DNA of 64,000 nucleotides from Denitratimonas sp037478135 (GCF_037478135.1 NZ_JBBHDV010000002.1:277506-341505); one strand, 5' to 3'; shown: positions 52,303 through 61,495, counted from the stretch's first letter. Numbers and translations are program-made. Notes: a model not told the origin generated them from the sequence alone.

Positions 52303-52737
52303 ATGCGTCATTATGAAGTCGTGTTCCTGGTCCATCCGGACCAGAGCGAGCAGGTGCCTGCCATGATCGAGCGCTACAAGGCGCTGATCGAAGGCGACAA
52401 CGGCAAGATCCACCGTCTGGAAGACTGGGGCCGTCGCCAGCTGGCCTATCCGATCCAGAATCTGGTCAAGGCCCACTACGTGCTGCTCAACATCGAGTGC
52501 ACCGACGCGGTGCTGGAAGAACTGGTCTCGGTGTTCCGCTTCAACGATGCAGTGCTGCGCCACCTGGTGATCCGCCGCGATGCGGCCGATACCGAGCAGT
52601 CCTTCATCATGAAGACCAAGGACGAGAAGCCCGAGCGTCGCCGTCGCGATGACGATTCCGAGGGCGGCCGGTCGGGTTCGACCGAGTCCGAAGCCAGTGA
52701 TAGTGATGAGGAAAGCAGCGAAGAAAGCGCTGCCTGA
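52303..52737 (+). CDS. rpsF: 30S ribosomal protein S6
   Basis: Binds S18 and the central domain of 16S rRNA. 144 residues; the S6 fold is RHYEVVFLVHPDQSEQVPAM through HRLEDWGRRQLAYPIQ and LNIECTDAVLEELVSVFRFN. The last ~35 residues are an acidic/serine-rich tail (RRRRDDDSEGGRSG, then ESEASDSDEESSEESAA), longer than the Glu tail of the E. coli protein. AAGGA lies 8 bases before the ATG. First gene of rpsF-rpsR-rplI. Confidence 0.97.
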   Translation: MRHYEVVFLVHPDQSEQVPAMIERYKALIEGDNGKIHRLEDWGRRQLAYPIQNLVKAHYVLLNIECTDAVLEELVSVFRFNDAVLRHLVIRRDAADTEQSFIMKTKDEKPERRRRDDDSEGGRSGSTESEASDSDEESSEESAA

Positions 52738-52764
52738 CTGCCCGCCCACAAGGAATAGATCACC

Positions 52765-52992
52765 ATGTCCAAGTTCTTCCGTCGCCGCAAGTTCTGCAAG
52801 TTCACCGCCGAGGGCGTGACCGAGATCGATTACAAGGATCTCAACACCCTGCGCCAGTACATCACCGAGACCGGCAAGATCGTGCCCAGCCGCATCACCG
52901 GCACCAAGGCCAAGTACCAGCGGCAGCTCTCCACCGCGGTCAAGCGCGCCCGTTACCTGGCGCTGCTGCCTTACACCGACAACCACCTCTGA
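52765..52992 (+). CDS. rpsR: 30S ribosomal protein S18
   Basis: 75 residues, basic. FFRRRKFCKFTAEGVTEIDY, LRQYITETGKIVPSRITGTK and KRARYLALLPYTDNH are classical S18 blocks. AAGGA precedes the ATG. The single cysteine FCKF is unusual for chelation and does not form a zinc ribbon. It is the second gene, 27 nt after rpsF. Confidence 0.97.
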   Translation: MSKFFRRRKFCKFTAEGVTEIDYKDLNTLRQYITETGKIVPSRITGTKAKYQRQLSTAVKRARYLALLPYTDNHL

Positions 52993-53097
52993 TCCTGCCG
53001 CCGGCACCTGCGGGTGCCGGCCTTGTGTTCGGACAGCCTCACGTTGCGGTCGTGCCGGAGCCCCGGCACGGCTGCTAACGAACCTGGAGTCATCAAC

Positions 53098-53547
53098 GTG
53101 CAACTCATTCTTCTTCAGAAAGTCATCAACCTGGGCAGCCTGGGCGACACCGTCACGGTGAAGCGCGGCTACGGCCGCAACTATCTGGTGCCGCAGGGCA
53201 AGGCCGTGCCAGCCACGCCCGACAACATCGCCATGTTCGAGACGCGCCGCGCCGAATTCGAAGCCAAGGCCACCGCGTTGCTGGGCGACGCCGAAGCTCG
53301 CCTCGCGCGCTTTGCCGACGCCAGCGTCAAGATCGGCGCCAATGCCTCCACCGAAGGCAAGCTGTACGGCTCGGTCGGCCCGCGCGACATCGCCGAAGCC
53401 TTCACCGCCGCCGGCTTGCCGCTGGAAAAGTCGGAAGTCATCCTGGGCGAAGGTCCGCTGCGCCGCACCGGCGAGTTCGAGGTGCTGCTGCAACTGCATG
53501 CCGATATCGAAACCACGGTCAAGGTCGTGGTTGAACCTGAAGCCTGA
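53098..53547 (+). CDS. rplI: 50S ribosomal protein L9
   Basis: 149 residues: N-terminal globular RNA-binding domain (VQLILLQKVINLGSLGDTVT, RGYGRNYLVPQGKA), the connecting helix, and the C-terminal domain (KLYGSVGPRDIAEAF). GTG start at 53098 with TGGAG eight bases upstream. Ends before a strong terminator. Confidence 0.97.
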   Translation: MQLILLQKVINLGSLGDTVTVKRGYGRNYLVPQGKAVPATPDNIAMFETRRAEFEAKATALLGDAEARLARFADASVKIGANASTEGKLYGSVGPRDIAEAFTAAGLPLEKSEVILGEGPLRRTGEFEVLLQLHADIETTVKVVVEPEA

Positions 53548-53572
53548 TCAGGTATCGGTTCTTCGTGTGACA

Positions 53573-53605
53573 GACAACGGGCGCTTCGGCGCCCGTTGTC
53601 GTTTT
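53573..53605 (+). terminator. Terminator of the ribosomal protein operon
   Basis: A perfect 12-bp stem GACAACGGGCGC / GCGCCCGTTGTC with a TTCG tetraloop followed by GTTTT. Confidence 0.93.
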
Positions 53606-53697
53606 GCGGGTTTGCACTTGATGCACGGATTCATGCGGGGTGGGTGAAGAGGCCCGATACCTGTGCGGGGCGCAAAGTTTTCCCGGTTCTCCTCCAC

Positions 53698-53706
53698 TTT
53701 TCCACA
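53698..53706 (+). promoter_or_regulatory. DnaA-box-like nonamer upstream of dnaB
   Basis: TTTTCCACA differs from the DnaA-box consensus TTATNCACA only at the third base. It lies 74 nt before dnaB in the 232-nt gap. A single box by chance is possible. Confidence 0.35.
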
Positions 53707-53779
53707 GGCTTGTCACCTGCGCTGCGGCGGCGCTGGCCGTATCATGGGGTGTCCTGCTGGTTCCGAAGGTGCGCGTTGC

Positions 53780-55183
53780 ATGGCTGCCGTCTTTCCCCGT
53801 CCCGAGCGTTCCGAGCGGCCTGATCCGCGCGTGGATGCGTTGCGTGTTCCGCCCAGTTCGATCGAGGCCGAGCAGGCCGTGCTCGGCGGCCTGATGCTGT
53901 CCAGCGAGGCCTGGGACAAGGTCGCCGATCGACTGGTCGAAGAGGATTTCTACCGCCGCGACCACCAGCTGATCTTCCGCGCGATCGGGCAGCTGGCCAA
54001 TGACGGCAAGCCCTGTGATGCGATCACTCTGGGCGAGTGGTTTGAAGCCCAGAACCTGGACGAACAGGTGGGCGGCAGCGCCTACATCATCGAGCTGGCC
54101 AGCACCACGCCGAGCGCGGCCAACATCATGGCCTATGCCGACATCGTGCGGGAAAAGGCGATCCTGCGGCGGCTGATCGATGTCGGCACGGACATCGTCA
54201 ACGATGCTTTCCAGCCGGCCGGACGCAGCAGCCGCGAGGTTCTGGAAGGCGCCGAACAGGCGGTGTTCAAGATCGCCGAGGCCGGCGCGCGTGGGCGCAC
54301 TGGCCTGCAACCGATGAAAGGCGCGGTCAAGGATGCCTTCCATCTGTTGCAGCAGCGCTATGCCAACCAGGGCGCGCTGACTGGTCTGCCAACCGGTTTC
54401 ATCGACTTCGATGCGCTGACTGCCGGATTGCAACCCTCGGACCTGATCATCCTGGCGGCGCGCCCGGCGATGGGAAAGACCTCGCTGGCACTGAATATCG
54501 CCGAATACTCGTCGCTCAAGACCGGCAAGGCGGTGGCGGTGTTTTCGATGGAAATGTCGGCCAGCCAGCTTGCGTTCCGCCTGATTTCCTCGCTGGGCCG
54601 GGTCGATCAGCAGAACCTGAAGACCGGCAAGCTCGAAGACCAGGACTGGAGCCGGGTCACCAGCGCGATCACCATGCTGACCGAATCCAAGATCTACATT
54701 GACGACACCCCGGCGCTGTCACCGGTGGAACTGCGCTCGCGTGCCCGCCGCATGGCGCGCGAGCATGATCTGGGGCTGATCGTCATCGACTATCTGCAGC
54801 TGATGCAGGTGCCCGGCAACAAGGAAAACCGGGCCACCGAAATCTCGGAAATCTCGCGTTCGCTCAAGGCCTTGGCGAAGGAACTGAATGTGCCGGTGAT
54901 CGCGCTTTCCCAGCTCAACCGCTCGCTGGAAAGCCGTACCGACAAGCGCCCGGTGATGGCCGACCTGCGCGAATCCGGCGCCATCGAGCAGGACGCGGAC
55001 ATGATCGTGTTCATCTACCGCGACGAGTATTACAACAAGGAATCGCCGGACAAGGGTCTGGCCGAAGTGATCATCGGCAAACACAGAAACGGCCCCACCG
55101 ACACGGTGAAGCTGGTGTTCAACGGCCGCTTCACGCGCTTTGACAACTACACCGCGCAGCCGTACTCGGGGGCGATGGAGTGA
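53780..55183 (+). CDS. dnaB: Replicative DNA helicase
   Basis: Hexameric 5'-3' helicase of the replisome. N-terminal DnaG-interacting domain (about 20-170, SIEAEQAVLGGLMLSSEAWD), linker, then the RecA-like domain with Walker A LAARPAMGKTSLALNIA, Walker B LGLIVIDYLQLM and the arginine-finger zone. 467 residues and no intein. Start at 53780 (MAAVFPRP) is chosen by family length. Overlaps alr by four bases (GTGA). Confidence 0.97.
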   Translation: MAAVFPRPERSERPDPRVDALRVPPSSIEAEQAVLGGLMLSSEAWDKVADRLVEEDFYRRDHQLIFRAIGQLANDGKPCDAITLGEWFEAQNLDEQVGGSAYIIELASTTPSAANIMAYADIVREKAILRRLIDVGTDIVNDAFQPAGRSSREVLEGAEQAVFKIAEAGARGRTGLQPMKGAVKDAFHLLQQRYANQGALTGLPTGFIDFDALTAGLQPSDLIILAARPAMGKTSLALNIAEYSSLKTGKAVAVFSMEMSASQLAFRLISSLGRVDQQNLKTGKLEDQDWSRVTSAITMLTESKIYIDDTPALSPVELRSRARRMAREHDLGLIVIDYLQLMQVPGNKENRATEISEISRSLKALAKELNVPVIALSQLNRSLESRTDKRPVMADLRESGAIEQDADMIVFIYRDEYYNKESPDKGLAEVIIGKHRNGPTDTVKLVFNGRFTRFDNYTAQPYSGAME

Positions 55184-56256
55184 GCCGGCAGGTTGTGGCC
55201 CGGATCGATGGCGCCGCCATCGCCGCCAACTACGCGCTGTTGCAGCGCCGTGCCAGCGCCAGCCGCGTGCTGGCCGTGCTCAAATCCGATGCCTACGGTC
55301 ATGGCATCGAAACTGCCGCGCGGGCGCTGCGCCATGCCGAGGCGTTCGGTGTGGCCACGCAGGCCGAGGCGGAGACCCTGCGCGCAGCCGGATTCACCCA
55401 GCCGATCGTGCTGTTCGGCGGGTTCGATGCGCCGCAGGACATCGCCCGGCTGGGGCAGCAGGACATCCGCCCGTCGATCCACCATCCGGCCCAGCTTGCG
55501 ATGCTCGAAGCCCAGCCCGATGCCGGGCCGCTGCATGTCTGGCTGAAACTGGACAGCGGCATGAACCGGCTCGGTTTTCCGCCGGAAGAATTCGGCGACG
55601 CGCTGACGCGGCTGCGGGCGATGCCGAATGTGGCGCCGGACATCGTGCTGATGACGCATTTCGCCGCCTCCGACGAGCCGGATCCGGCCACGGTCGCGGC
55701 ACAGCTTGCGGTGTTCCGCGAAGCCACCGCCGGCAGCGGATTGCCGCTGTCGCTGGCCAACTCGGCCGCCGTGCTCGACCACCCGGACACGCATGGCGAC
55801 TGGGTGCGTCCGGGTGGCGCACTCTATGGTCTGACCACCAAGCCGGGACGCTGGGGCGTGCACGAGGGTTTGCAACCGGCCATGCGCCTGTCTACGCGCC
55901 TGATCGCGATCCGGGAAAAACCCGCCGGCGCCTGCATCGGTTACGGCGGCAGCTTCACCTGCCCGACGCCCATGCGCGTGGGTGTCGCGGCGGTCGGTTA
56001 TGGCGATGGCTATCCGCGTCATGCCGCGCCCGGCACGCCGGTACTGGTTCACGGCCAGCGCTGTGAACTGATCGGCCGGGTGTCGATGGACCTGATCACC
56101 CTTGATCTGTCCGCCGCAGCGCAGGCGCAGGTCGGTGACGAGGTGGTGCTGTGGGGTGATGGGCTGTCGGTGGAAGAGGTCGCGGCCTGCGCCGGTACCA
56201 TCAGCTACGAGCTGACCTGCCGGCTGACGCCCCGGGTGCATTACGTCGAGGCCTGA
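55180..56256 (+). CDS. alr: Alanine racemase
   Basis: PLP enzyme making D-alanine for peptidoglycan. The PLP lysine is K35 in LAVLKSDAYGHG; the second catalytic residue, Tyr, is in CIGYGGSFTCP. RCELIGRVSMDLITLDLSAA is the other family block. 358 residues, GTG start coupled to dnaB (dnaB-alr is a known pairing). A TGCAGCC-GAGCT-GGCTGCA hairpin (56274-56292) follows the stop without a T-run. Confidence 0.96.
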   Translation: MSRQVVARIDGAAIAANYALLQRRASASRVLAVLKSDAYGHGIETAARALRHAEAFGVATQAEAETLRAAGFTQPIVLFGGFDAPQDIARLGQQDIRPSIHHPAQLAMLEAQPDAGPLHVWLKLDSGMNRLGFPPEEFGDALTRLRAMPNVAPDIVLMTHFAASDEPDPATVAAQLAVFREATAGSGLPLSLANSAAVLDHPDTHGDWVRPGGALYGLTTKPGRWGVHEGLQPAMRLSTRLIAIREKPAGACIGYGGSFTCPTPMRVGVAAVGYGDGYPRHAAPGTPVLVHGQRCELIGRVSMDLITLDLSAAAQAQVGDEVVLWGDGLSVEEVAACAGTISYELTCRLTPRVHYVEA

Positions 56257-56366
56257 AGCAACACCTTCCGGCGTGCAGCCGAGCTGGCTGCAAGCTTGCG
56301 TGGACCGTGTCATCGGGCACGGCGGCGCTATAGTGATTCGCCCGATGCCGCCTGTACGAGAACCCC

Positions 56367-56918
56367 GTGGCCAAGCGACCCAAACCCGCGCCCCCGCCGG
56401 CGCCCGACGAGGTGGCGCTGTTCCATGAGGCGATCGGCCCGGTGCGGCGTCTGGAAGAACAGGCACCCGCACCACGGCCAGCGCCGCCCGCGCCGCGTCC
56501 CCGCTCGCGTGAGCAGGACGAAGCCCGGGCCCTGCATGAATCACGTTTCGAGCCCTTCAGCGCTTCGCCGCTGGGTCCGGGCGATGTGCTCGAATACCTG
56601 CGCGACGGCCACTCGCCGCGCCTGCTGCGCCAGCTCAAGCGCGGCCAGTACGCGGTGCAGGATGAAATCGACCTGCATCGCCTGACCCAGACCCAGGCTG
56701 AAGCAGTGCTGCGCGAGTTCCTGGCCGAAGCCCGCTACGAACAGAAGCGCTGCGTGCGCATCATCCACGGCAAGGGCCTGCGCTCGGGCGATCCGGGTCC
56801 GGTGCTCAAGTCACTGGTGGACCGCGTGCTGCGGCTGCGTGCCGACGTTCTGGCCTTCGCTTCGGCGCCCGCGCGCGATGGCGGCAGCGGCGCGGTGCTG
56901 GTGCTGCTGACCGGTTGA
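56367..56918 (+). CDS. Smr-domain endonuclease-like protein
   Basis: 183 residues. Pro/Ala/Arg-rich N terminus (about 1-55), then the Smr domain: EIDLHRLTQTQAEAVLREFL, then CVRIIHGKGLRSGDPGPVLK, with the HGKG loop typical of Smr nuclease/DNA-nicking folds. YdaL/SmrA-type proteins act on nucleic acids, including ribosome rescue in relatives. GTG start. A TATAGT hexamer at 56330-56335 may be a -10. Confidence 0.85.
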   Translation: MAKRPKPAPPPAPDEVALFHEAIGPVRRLEEQAPAPRPAPPAPRPRSREQDEARALHESRFEPFSASPLGPGDVLEYLRDGHSPRLLRQLKRGQYAVQDEIDLHRLTQTQAEAVLREFLAEARYEQKRCVRIIHGKGLRSGDPGPVLKSLVDRVLRLRADVLAFASAPARDGGSGAVLVLLTG

Positions 56919-56978
56919 TGGATGCCTGCGCACGCTGCGGCTAAGCTGGCCGGTCATGTGCAACAGGAGCCTTCAAAC

Positions 56979-57449
56979 GTGGCCTACTCATCCATCTTGT
57001 TCGTGTGCATGGGCAATATCTGCCGCTCGCCCTTGGCCGAGGGCATGGCGCGGGCGGCGCTGGAGGCTGCCGGGCTTGATCTGCGGCTGGATTCGGCCGG
57101 CACCCACGATTACCACATCGGCCGTGCGCCGGACCCGCGCGCCCGTGCGATCGCACGCGAAGCCGGCTGTGACATCGATGGTCTGCGTGCACGCCAGGTG
57201 GATGACGAGGACTTCCACCGCTTCGATCTGATCCTTGCGGCCGATGCCGCCAATCTGGCCTTGCTGCAACAGCGGCGTCCGCGTGATGCCTGCGCCGAGC
57301 TGGCGCTGCTGCTGCCCTGGTGCGGCGCTGCGCCGGGCACCGAACTGCCGGATCCGTACTACGGTGAAATTGATGATTTCCGCCACGTGACCGGCTTGCT
57401 GCGCGATGCGATGCCGCGCTTGGTGCAGCGCGTGCAGGGGCGGGCATAA
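56979..57449 (+). CDS. Low-molecular-weight protein-tyrosine phosphatase
   Basis: 156 residues with the phosphate loop C10-x5-R16 (FVCMGNICRSP) and the acid in LPDPYYGEIDDF. Exopolysaccharide-linked Wzb/Etp and general YfkJ-type enzymes share this form, so the substrate is open. GTG at 56979 with AGGAG 10 bases upstream is chosen over an earlier ATG at 56922, which would add an unrelated tail directly after the Smr stop. Confidence 0.9.
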   Translation: MAYSSILFVCMGNICRSPLAEGMARAALEAAGLDLRLDSAGTHDYHIGRAPDPRARAIAREAGCDIDGLRARQVDDEDFHRFDLILAADAANLALLQQRRPRDACAELALLLPWCGAAPGTELPDPYYGEIDDFRHVTGLLRDAMPRLVQRVQGRA

Positions 57450-57486
57450 TGGCGCTTCGTACGGGAATTTCCTGCCGGACCTGCCG

Positions 57487-58914
57487 ATGACCAATTTCCC
57501 GCTGGCGCCAGACCTTTCGCCCTCGTTGAGCTGGGTCAACTGCCCGGAACAGCGCATCGCCGCGCTGCGTGGCCGGGTCGTGATGCTGGCGTTCTGGCAT
57601 GCGGCGTCGGCGCCTTCGGCCAATCTGCTGGCGGATCTTGCGTATCTGCAACTGCGCTATGCCGATGGCCTGAGCGTGATCGGCATCCACACTCCGAAGT
57701 TCGATGCGCAGCGCGATGCCGATCTGGTCGGGCGCGCGGTCAACCGGCTGGGCGTGCGCTTTCCGGTCGCCAGCGATGCCGATGTGGTGGCCTGGCAGCA
57801 TTACGGCATCCGGGGCTGGCCTTCGGTGGCGGTGATCGATGCGCAGGGCCGGTTGGTGGAAATCGTGTCCGGCGATCAGCAGCGCGATGCGCTGGAGCGG
57901 ATCATCGTGCAGTTGCTGGATCAGGCCGGTGAAGCCGGTTGGCGCGTCTACGAAAACGCGCAGTCGGTCTCGCGCCCGGAGCCGTTGACCGAAGTGGCGT
58001 TTCCGCGTGGTCTGGCGTTGACGGCGGACCGCCTGTACCTGGCCGACAGCGGCCATCACCGCATTCTGGAATGCACCCACGATGGCCAGGTATTGCGCAC
58101 ATTCGGTTCTGGCACCGCCGGTTTCGTCGATGGGTTGGGTATCCAGGCCCGCTTTCTGGCGCCGGTTGGTCTGGCCCTGCTCAAGGACAATCTCTACGTC
58201 GCCGACACCGGTAACCATGCGATCCGCCGCATCCGGCTGGCTACCGGCGAGGTCGATACGCTGATCGGTGCTGGTCGTGCCGGCCCACCGCGTGCGGCCA
58301 CCGATTTCCGTGAGGCTGAGATCCTGCTGGATCATCCCCACGGCGTGGTGGCCGGGCTGGACCGGCTCTATATCGCAATGTCGGCCAGCAACCAGATCTG
58401 GGAGCTGGACCTGGGGCGTCATTCCTTTCGGCCGCTGGCAGGCTCGGGCCGGCTCGCGTTGGCCGATGGAACCGGCGCGCTGGCTGGATTCGCGCAGCCG
58501 GGCGGGCTGGCCTTGCAGCAGCACACGCTCTATGTCAGCGATGGTCAGGCTTCGGCCTTGCGCAGCCTGCATCTGGGCACCGGCGAGGTGCAGACGCTGG
58601 CGGGCAAGGGCCTGTTCGAATACGGCCTGGCCGATGGTGGACGCGAGGATGCGCGCTTGCAGTATCCGCAGGGCATCGCGCTGGACCCATCGGCGCCGCT
58701 GCTGTGGGTGGCCGATTGCTACAACAACGCGATCCGGATGCTGCGCCTTGAACAGGGCGAGCTGGTGCAGTTCCCGCTGGAGCACGGCCTGCGGCGCCCG
58801 ACCGCGCTGGCCAGCAACGGCGAGCACCTGTGGATCTCCAATACCGATGCGCACGAAGTGCTGCGGGTGGATCTTTCCAGCGGACAGGTGCAATGCCTTC
58901 CGATGGCACCGTGA
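57487..58914 (+). CDS. NHL-repeat protein with thioredoxin-like N terminus (NHLRC2-like)
   Basis: 475 residues. N-terminal thioredoxin fold (about 1-140; VVMLAFWHAASAPSANLLAD, GIRGWPSVAVIDAQGRLVE) followed by NHL beta-propeller repeats (about 165-475) with units like GLALTADRLYLADSGHHRIL and GLALLKDNLYVADTGNHAIR. Where thioredoxins and TlpA proteins have Cys-x2-Cys, this one has Ala-Ala-Ser-Ala-Pro-Ser, so no redox Cys pair. It may act as a binding scaffold. No signal peptide. Downstream of the phosphatase. Confidence 0.82.
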   Translation: MTNFPLAPDLSPSLSWVNCPEQRIAALRGRVVMLAFWHAASAPSANLLADLAYLQLRYADGLSVIGIHTPKFDAQRDADLVGRAVNRLGVRFPVASDADVVAWQHYGIRGWPSVAVIDAQGRLVEIVSGDQQRDALERIIVQLLDQAGEAGWRVYENAQSVSRPEPLTEVAFPRGLALTADRLYLADSGHHRILECTHDGQVLRTFGSGTAGFVDGLGIQARFLAPVGLALLKDNLYVADTGNHAIRRIRLATGEVDTLIGAGRAGPPRAATDFREAEILLDHPHGVVAGLDRLYIAMSASNQIWELDLGRHSFRPLAGSGRLALADGTGALAGFAQPGGLALQQHTLYVSDGQASALRSLHLGTGEVQTLAGKGLFEYGLADGGREDARLQYPQGIALDPSAPLLWVADCYNNAIRMLRLEQGELVQFPLEHGLRRPTALASNGEHLWISNTDAHEVLRVDLSSGQVQCLPMAP

Positions 58915-58961
58915 TGCCAGGCGCGGCCGAACGCTGCCGCGCGCGGTGACGGGGCGGTGTG

Positions 58962-60830
58962 ATGCAGCGCGATGATCCAGAAGTGCCGGGCTTTGATGGC
59001 CGCCAGTTCGCGCGCGAACTGACCACCGCGCCGGGCGTCTACCGGATGTACGGCACCGACGATGCGGTGCTGTATGTAGGCAAGGCGGCGTCGCTGAAAA
59101 AGCGCGTCGCCAGTTATTTCACCAATGCACCGCGCAGCCCGCGCACCCGCGCGATGCTGTCGCAGGTGGCGCGCATGGAAGTCACCGTTACCCGCACCGA
59201 AGGCGAGGCGCTGCTGCTGGAAAACCAGCTGATCAAATCGCTGAAGCCACGCTACAACGTGCTGCTGCGTGACGACAAGAGCTATCCCTACATCTATCTG
59301 TCCAGCGAAGATGCGACCCCGCGCATCACCTTCTATCGCGGTACGCGCGCGTTGCCGGGGCGGTTTTTCGGGCCGTATCCGAGCGCGCTGTCGGTGCGCG
59401 AGACGCTCAACACCATCCACAAGCTGTTCAAGCTGCGTTCCTGCGAGGACAGCGTGTTCCGCAACCGCAGCCGGCCCTGCCTGCAATACCAGATCCAGCG
59501 TTGCAGCGCGCCGTGCGTGGGTTATGTCGAACCGGCCGAATACCGCGCCAGCGTGCATCGCACCGAACTGTTCCTGGACGGACGCAACGATGTGCTGGTG
59601 CAGGAGCTGGGCGACGCGATGGAAGCGGCCAGCGCTGCGCTGGAATTCGAAAAGGCGGCGCAGTTGCGCGACCAGATCGCCAATCTGCGCAAGATGCAGG
59701 CGCGCCAGTACGTGGATGGCGACCGCGCCGAACTGGACGTGCTGGCCTGCGCGATGGAGCAGGGCATGGCCTGCGTGGTGCTGCTGTGTTTCCGCAACGG
59801 CATGAACCTGGGCACGCGCAGCTTCTTCCCGCGCACCAACGGCGCTGAGGATGCGGGCGAAGTGCTGGAGGCGTTCGTCTCGCAGTACTACGTCGACAAG
59901 CGCCCGCCGCGCGAAATCGTGCTCAGCCACGCCATCGCTGATGCGCCTCTGCTCGCGCGTCTGCTGTCCGAACAGGCCGGTATCCAGGTGCAGCTGAAGA
60001 CATCGGTGCGCAGCGAGCGCGCCCGCTATCTGGAACTGGCGCAGCAGAATGCGCGCATCGCGCTGGCCGCGCAGATCGGCAGCAGCGCCACCCAGCGTGC
60101 GCGGATGGCGTCGCTGCAGGAACTGCTCGGACTGGAACAGCCGCCGCAGCGGATCGAATGCTTCGACATCAGCCACACCATGGGCGAGGCCACGGTGGCC
60201 TCGTGCGTGGTGTTCGATGCCGAAGGGCCGGTGCGTGGCCAGTACCGCCGCTTCAACATCAACGGCATCACACCGGGCGATGATTTCGCCGCAATGCAGC
60301 AGGCGCTGACACGCCGCTTCAAGCGTGCGCGCGAGGATGGCGTGCTGCCGGACCTGTTGCTGATCGACGGTGGCAAGGGCCAACTGACGCGTGCGATCCA
60401 GGTGCTGGAGGAACTGGAGATCACCGGGGTCAGCCTGCTGGGTGTGGCCAAGGGCGCCGAGCGCCGCGCCGGTGACGAGACCCTGGTGCTGCCCGATGGC
60501 AGCCAGCTGCATCCGGGCGCCGATTCGCCGGCGCTGCACCTGATCGCGCAGGTGCGTGATGAAGCGCACCGCTTCGCCATCACCGGGCATCGCGGGCGCC
60601 GCGCCAAGACGCGCGAGCACAGCCGGCTGGAAGACATCCCGGGCATCGGACCACGCAGGCGCGCTATGCTTCTGCGTCATTTCGGCGGCTTGGCCGAACT
60701 GCGGCGTGCTGGCGCCGAGGAGATCGCGCGGGTGGAAGGCATCAACATGGCATTGGCCAAACGAATCTGGAGCGCGCTGCACGGCGTGGCTGAAGAAGAC
60801 GCCGGCAGCGGCAAGCAGGATCCGGCGTGA
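58962..60830 (+). CDS. uvrC: UvrABC system protein C
   Basis: Excision nuclease subunit. GIY-YIG domain at the N terminus (PGVYRMYGTDDAVLYVGKA), UVR domain (about 200-240), C-terminal RNase H-like endonuclease with RIECFDISHTMGEATVASCV and LLLIDGGKGQLTRAI, then tandem helix-hairpin-helix (DIPGIGPRRRAMLLRHFGGL). 622 residues. A GTG directly before the ATG would add one residue. Overlaps pgsA by four bases (GTGA). Confidence 0.97.
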   Translation: MQRDDPEVPGFDGRQFARELTTAPGVYRMYGTDDAVLYVGKAASLKKRVASYFTNAPRSPRTRAMLSQVARMEVTVTRTEGEALLLENQLIKSLKPRYNVLLRDDKSYPYIYLSSEDATPRITFYRGTRALPGRFFGPYPSALSVRETLNTIHKLFKLRSCEDSVFRNRSRPCLQYQIQRCSAPCVGYVEPAEYRASVHRTELFLDGRNDVLVQELGDAMEAASAALEFEKAAQLRDQIANLRKMQARQYVDGDRAELDVLACAMEQGMACVVLLCFRNGMNLGTRSFFPRTNGAEDAGEVLEAFVSQYYVDKRPPREIVLSHAIADAPLLARLLSEQAGIQVQLKTSVRSERARYLELAQQNARIALAAQIGSSATQRARMASLQELLGLEQPPQRIECFDISHTMGEATVASCVVFDAEGPVRGQYRRFNINGITPGDDFAAMQQALTRRFKRAREDGVLPDLLLIDGGKGQLTRAIQVLEELEITGVSLLGVAKGAERRAGDETLVLPDGSQLHPGADSPALHLIAQVRDEAHRFAITGHRGRRAKTREHSRLEDIPGIGPRRRAMLLRHFGGLAELRRAGAEEIARVEGINMALAKRIWSALHGVAEEDAGSGKQDPA

Positions 60831-61417
60831 AGCTCACGGTTCCCACGCTGCTGACGCTGTTCCGCATCGCGCTGATTCCGGTGCTGGTGGTGGTGTTCTA
60901 TCTGCCCTACGGCTGGACCAACTTCGCTGCCGCGTTCATCTTCGCGCTGGGTGCGTTCACCGACTGGCTCGATGGCTGGGTTGCGCGCCGCTTCCACCAG
61001 TACTCGGCGTTCGGCGCCTTCCTTGATCCGGTCGCGGACAAGCTGATGGTGGCGGTGGCGCTGTTCCTGATCGTGCAGGGCCACCCGACGCCGTGGATGG
61101 CGTTCTGGGCGGCGGTGATCGTCGGGCGCGAGATCGCGGTTTCGGCATTGCGCGAATGGATGGCCGAGATCGGCCAGCGCGCGCGGGTCAAGGTCGCCTG
61201 GATCGGCAAGGTCAAGACCATGGTGCAGATGATCGCGCTGTTGTGCCTGCTGTATTCCGTGACACCGGAAAAGCCGCAGCGCAGCACGCCGTGGATGGGG
61301 GATGTGATCTTCCACATCGGCGACTGGCTGCTCGCGGCCGCCGCGTTGCTGACGCTGTGGTCCGGCTTCCAGTACCTGCGCGCGGCGTGGCCGGCGATGC
61401 GCGACGACGTGCGCTGA
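60827..61417 (+). CDS. pgsA: CDP-diacylglycerol--glycerol-3-phosphate 3-phosphatidyltransferase
   Basis: Makes phosphatidylglycerol phosphate. 196 residues, about six helices, with the CDP-alcohol phosphatidyltransferase motif D-x2-D-G-x2-A-R-x8-G-x3-D-x3-D in TDWLDGWVARRF and AFGAFLDPVADK. GTG start inside the uvrC stop. uvrC-pgsA is a common gammaproteobacterial pairing. Inner membrane. Confidence 0.96.
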   Translation: MKLTVPTLLTLFRIALIPVLVVVFYLPYGWTNFAAAFIFALGAFTDWLDGWVARRFHQYSAFGAFLDPVADKLMVAVALFLIVQGHPTPWMAFWAAVIVGREIAVSALREWMAEIGQRARVKVAWIGKVKTMVQMIALLCLLYSVTPEKPQRSTPWMGDVIFHIGDWLLAAAALLTLWSGFQYLRAAWPAMRDDVR

Positions 61418-61456
61418 GGCGACGGAAGAATTTCAACAATGTGACCACTTCAAGTA

Positions 61457-61484
61457 TTGACTTCGCGCCGAAGTTCGCTAGAAT
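61457..61484 (+). promoter_or_regulatory. Promoter of the tRNA-Gly/tRNA-Cys genes
   Basis: TTGACT (61457-61462) and TAGAAT (61479-61484) with a 16-base spacer; the tRNA-Gly begins 12 bases after the -10. Confidence 0.82.
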
Positions 61485-61495
61485 GCTTCGACCAC

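Noticed and set aside
53710..53745. TTGTCA ... TATCAT as dnaB promoter.
   Set aside because: The spacer is 24 bases, too long for a sigma-70 promoter.
53780..55183. An intein in dnaB.
   Set aside because: The protein is continuous, 467 residues, with intact Walker motifs and no Hint-type block.
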